Source of the DNA: Halanaerobiales bacterium
GTDB taxonomy: Bacteria; Bacillota; Halanaerobiia; Halanaerobiales; DTU029
Direction: 5' to 3'
NCBI GenBank assembly: GCA_029981855.1
Contig: JARRCS010000022.1
Span: 1 to 33,140, forward strand
Length of the DNA: 33,140 nucleotides
Made by a program: the position numbers and the translations under genes. Under the pieces are notes generated by a model. The model saw only the letters and a program-made list of their open reading frames with translations, was not told the DNA's origin and did no database searches. Positions 32,629 through 33,140 of this stretch are shown here, piece by piece (position 1 is the first letter of the stretch; each line of letters starts with the position of its first letter).

Positions 32629-32933
32629 CCGTACCAACTAGACAAAATTCTTATGTTTTTATCAGGAAAAAATTAATGATTTACCGGAGCGTCCGCCATA
32701 CTGGTCCTTTCATCCCTGCCTCAAAGCTCATCAGATTCAAAAGCCCTAAATATAGCGATAGGCTAAGAACAAAATGTCCTAATCGTTTCAAAAGTAAATC
32801 TGGAGATTTTTTGATGAAAACCGGAAATCAATTTCCGCTTTTCATGTCCTTGATATGAAATTCCTTTCCGCTAATTTGTCCTAATATTGAATTAGTGCCT
32901 CACTATCGTTCGGCAACTTACTTACCTTCAAAC
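32629..32933. other. Gene-free stretch upstream of rbsB
   Basis: No supported gene on either strand. It contains a strong hairpin, ATGAAAACCGGAAAT (32814-32828) with ATTTCCGCTTTTCAT (32831-32845), and at 32901-32915 CACTATCGTTCGGCA, related to the start of repeat copy 3, so repeat-associated sequence may begin before the defined left end at 32934. Confidence 0.4.
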
Positions 32934-33140
32934 AACTGCAAATAGATGTTGAAGAGATGTTTGGAAATTTTTTGTATATGACTCTTGGTGAATCGAAGTT
33001 AAAAATCAGGTCGAGCCACAGGAAGTGGCGAGCTTATCAAAGGTCAGGATGACCCATTTGATAAGTTTGCCTGATTTTTAACGGAGATGAACCTTAGAGT
33101 CATCAAAAAATTTCCACTGAATCGGAAACATCTATTTGCA
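32934..33140. repeat. Dispersed palindromic repeat, long copy 4 (runs off the window)
   Basis: Nested inverted repeats, outside to inside: TGCAAATAGATGTT/AACATCTATTTGCA (32937-32950, 33127-33140), GGAAATTTTTTG/CAAAAAATTTCC (32963-32974, 33104-33115), TGACTCT/AGAGTCA (32979-32985, 33096-33102), GTTAAAAATCAGG/CCTGATTTTTAAC (32998-33010, 33070-33082), CTTATCAAA/TTTGATAAG (33033-33041, 33057-33065) and GGTCA/TGACC at the tip, with a side hairpin GCCAC/GTGGC (33015-33029). All these arms are perfect. No protein is encoded. It resembles a non-autonomous palindromic element or a structured RNA. Confidence 0.75.

Overview
The window looks like chromosomal DNA of an anaerobic, low-to-moderate G+C member of the Firmicutes/Clostridia. 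The evidence is strong AGGAGG-type ribosome binding sites, an S-box (SAM-I) riboswitch ahead of the methionine transporter, a B12-dependent ribonucleotide reductase and a spore photoproduct lyase homologue. All three ABC substrate-binding proteins have Sec signal peptides without a lipobox cysteine, which suggests a two-membrane (diderm) relative such as Halanaerobiales. That placement is inference, not proof. Most genes lie on the minus strand.

Layout. 1-4.2 kb: murB (+); a GIY-YIG endonuclease gene preceded by a 46-codon ORF (-); nrdJ (+). 4.3-7.5 kb (-): PTS enzyme I, a 1-phosphofructokinase-type sugar kinase and a DUF1232 membrane protein. 7.9-8.9 kb (+): SplB-type radical SAM protein. 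9-12.2 kb (-): SAM riboswitch and metNIQ. 12.3-13.2 kb (-): DegV protein. 13.4-15.5 kb (-): sat, cysC and a ribbon-helix-helix gene, making PAPS. 15.7-18.3 kb (-): a PHP gene scrap, an ElyC/DUF218 protein, YjbQ, and a LysM-M23 peptidase. 18.5-20.2 kb (+): GH13 oligo-1,6-glucosidase. 20.2-26.4 kb (-): a probable seven-gene transcript with a NitT/TauT-type ABC transporter, a fucose-isomerase-like protein, RfbC-like and RfbB sugar-nucleotide enzymes and a PAPS-dependent sulfotransferase. 26.6-29 kb (-): lipoate ligase, a glutamate dehydrogenase scrap and a patatin phospholipase. 29-32.6 kb (-): rbsBAC-type sugar importer. The right edge is a structured repeat.

How the genes connect. sat and cysC make PAPS, but no reduction genes are present here; the sulfotransferase at 20.2 kb is a plausible consumer, next to dTDP-sugar genes, which suggests sulfated glycans or metabolites. 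The GH13 enzyme, sugar kinase, enzyme I and rbs importer fit a sugar fermenter.

Most notable. (1) A dispersed palindromic repeat with inverted ends near AACTGCAAATAGATGTT occurs as full, short or partial copies at four intergenic sites; the right-edge copy folds into a nested hairpin over about 207 bases. One copy lies between the SAM riboswitch and metN. (2) Three in-place gene scraps: an HPr N-terminus with its active-site His replaced by Asn, joined in frame to enzyme I; a PHP C-terminus; and a glutamate dehydrogenase C-terminus. (3) The SplB homologue has Ala where the catalytic hydrogen-donor Cys141 is expected. (4) CysC and the adjacent ribbon-helix-helix protein share a C-terminal tail.
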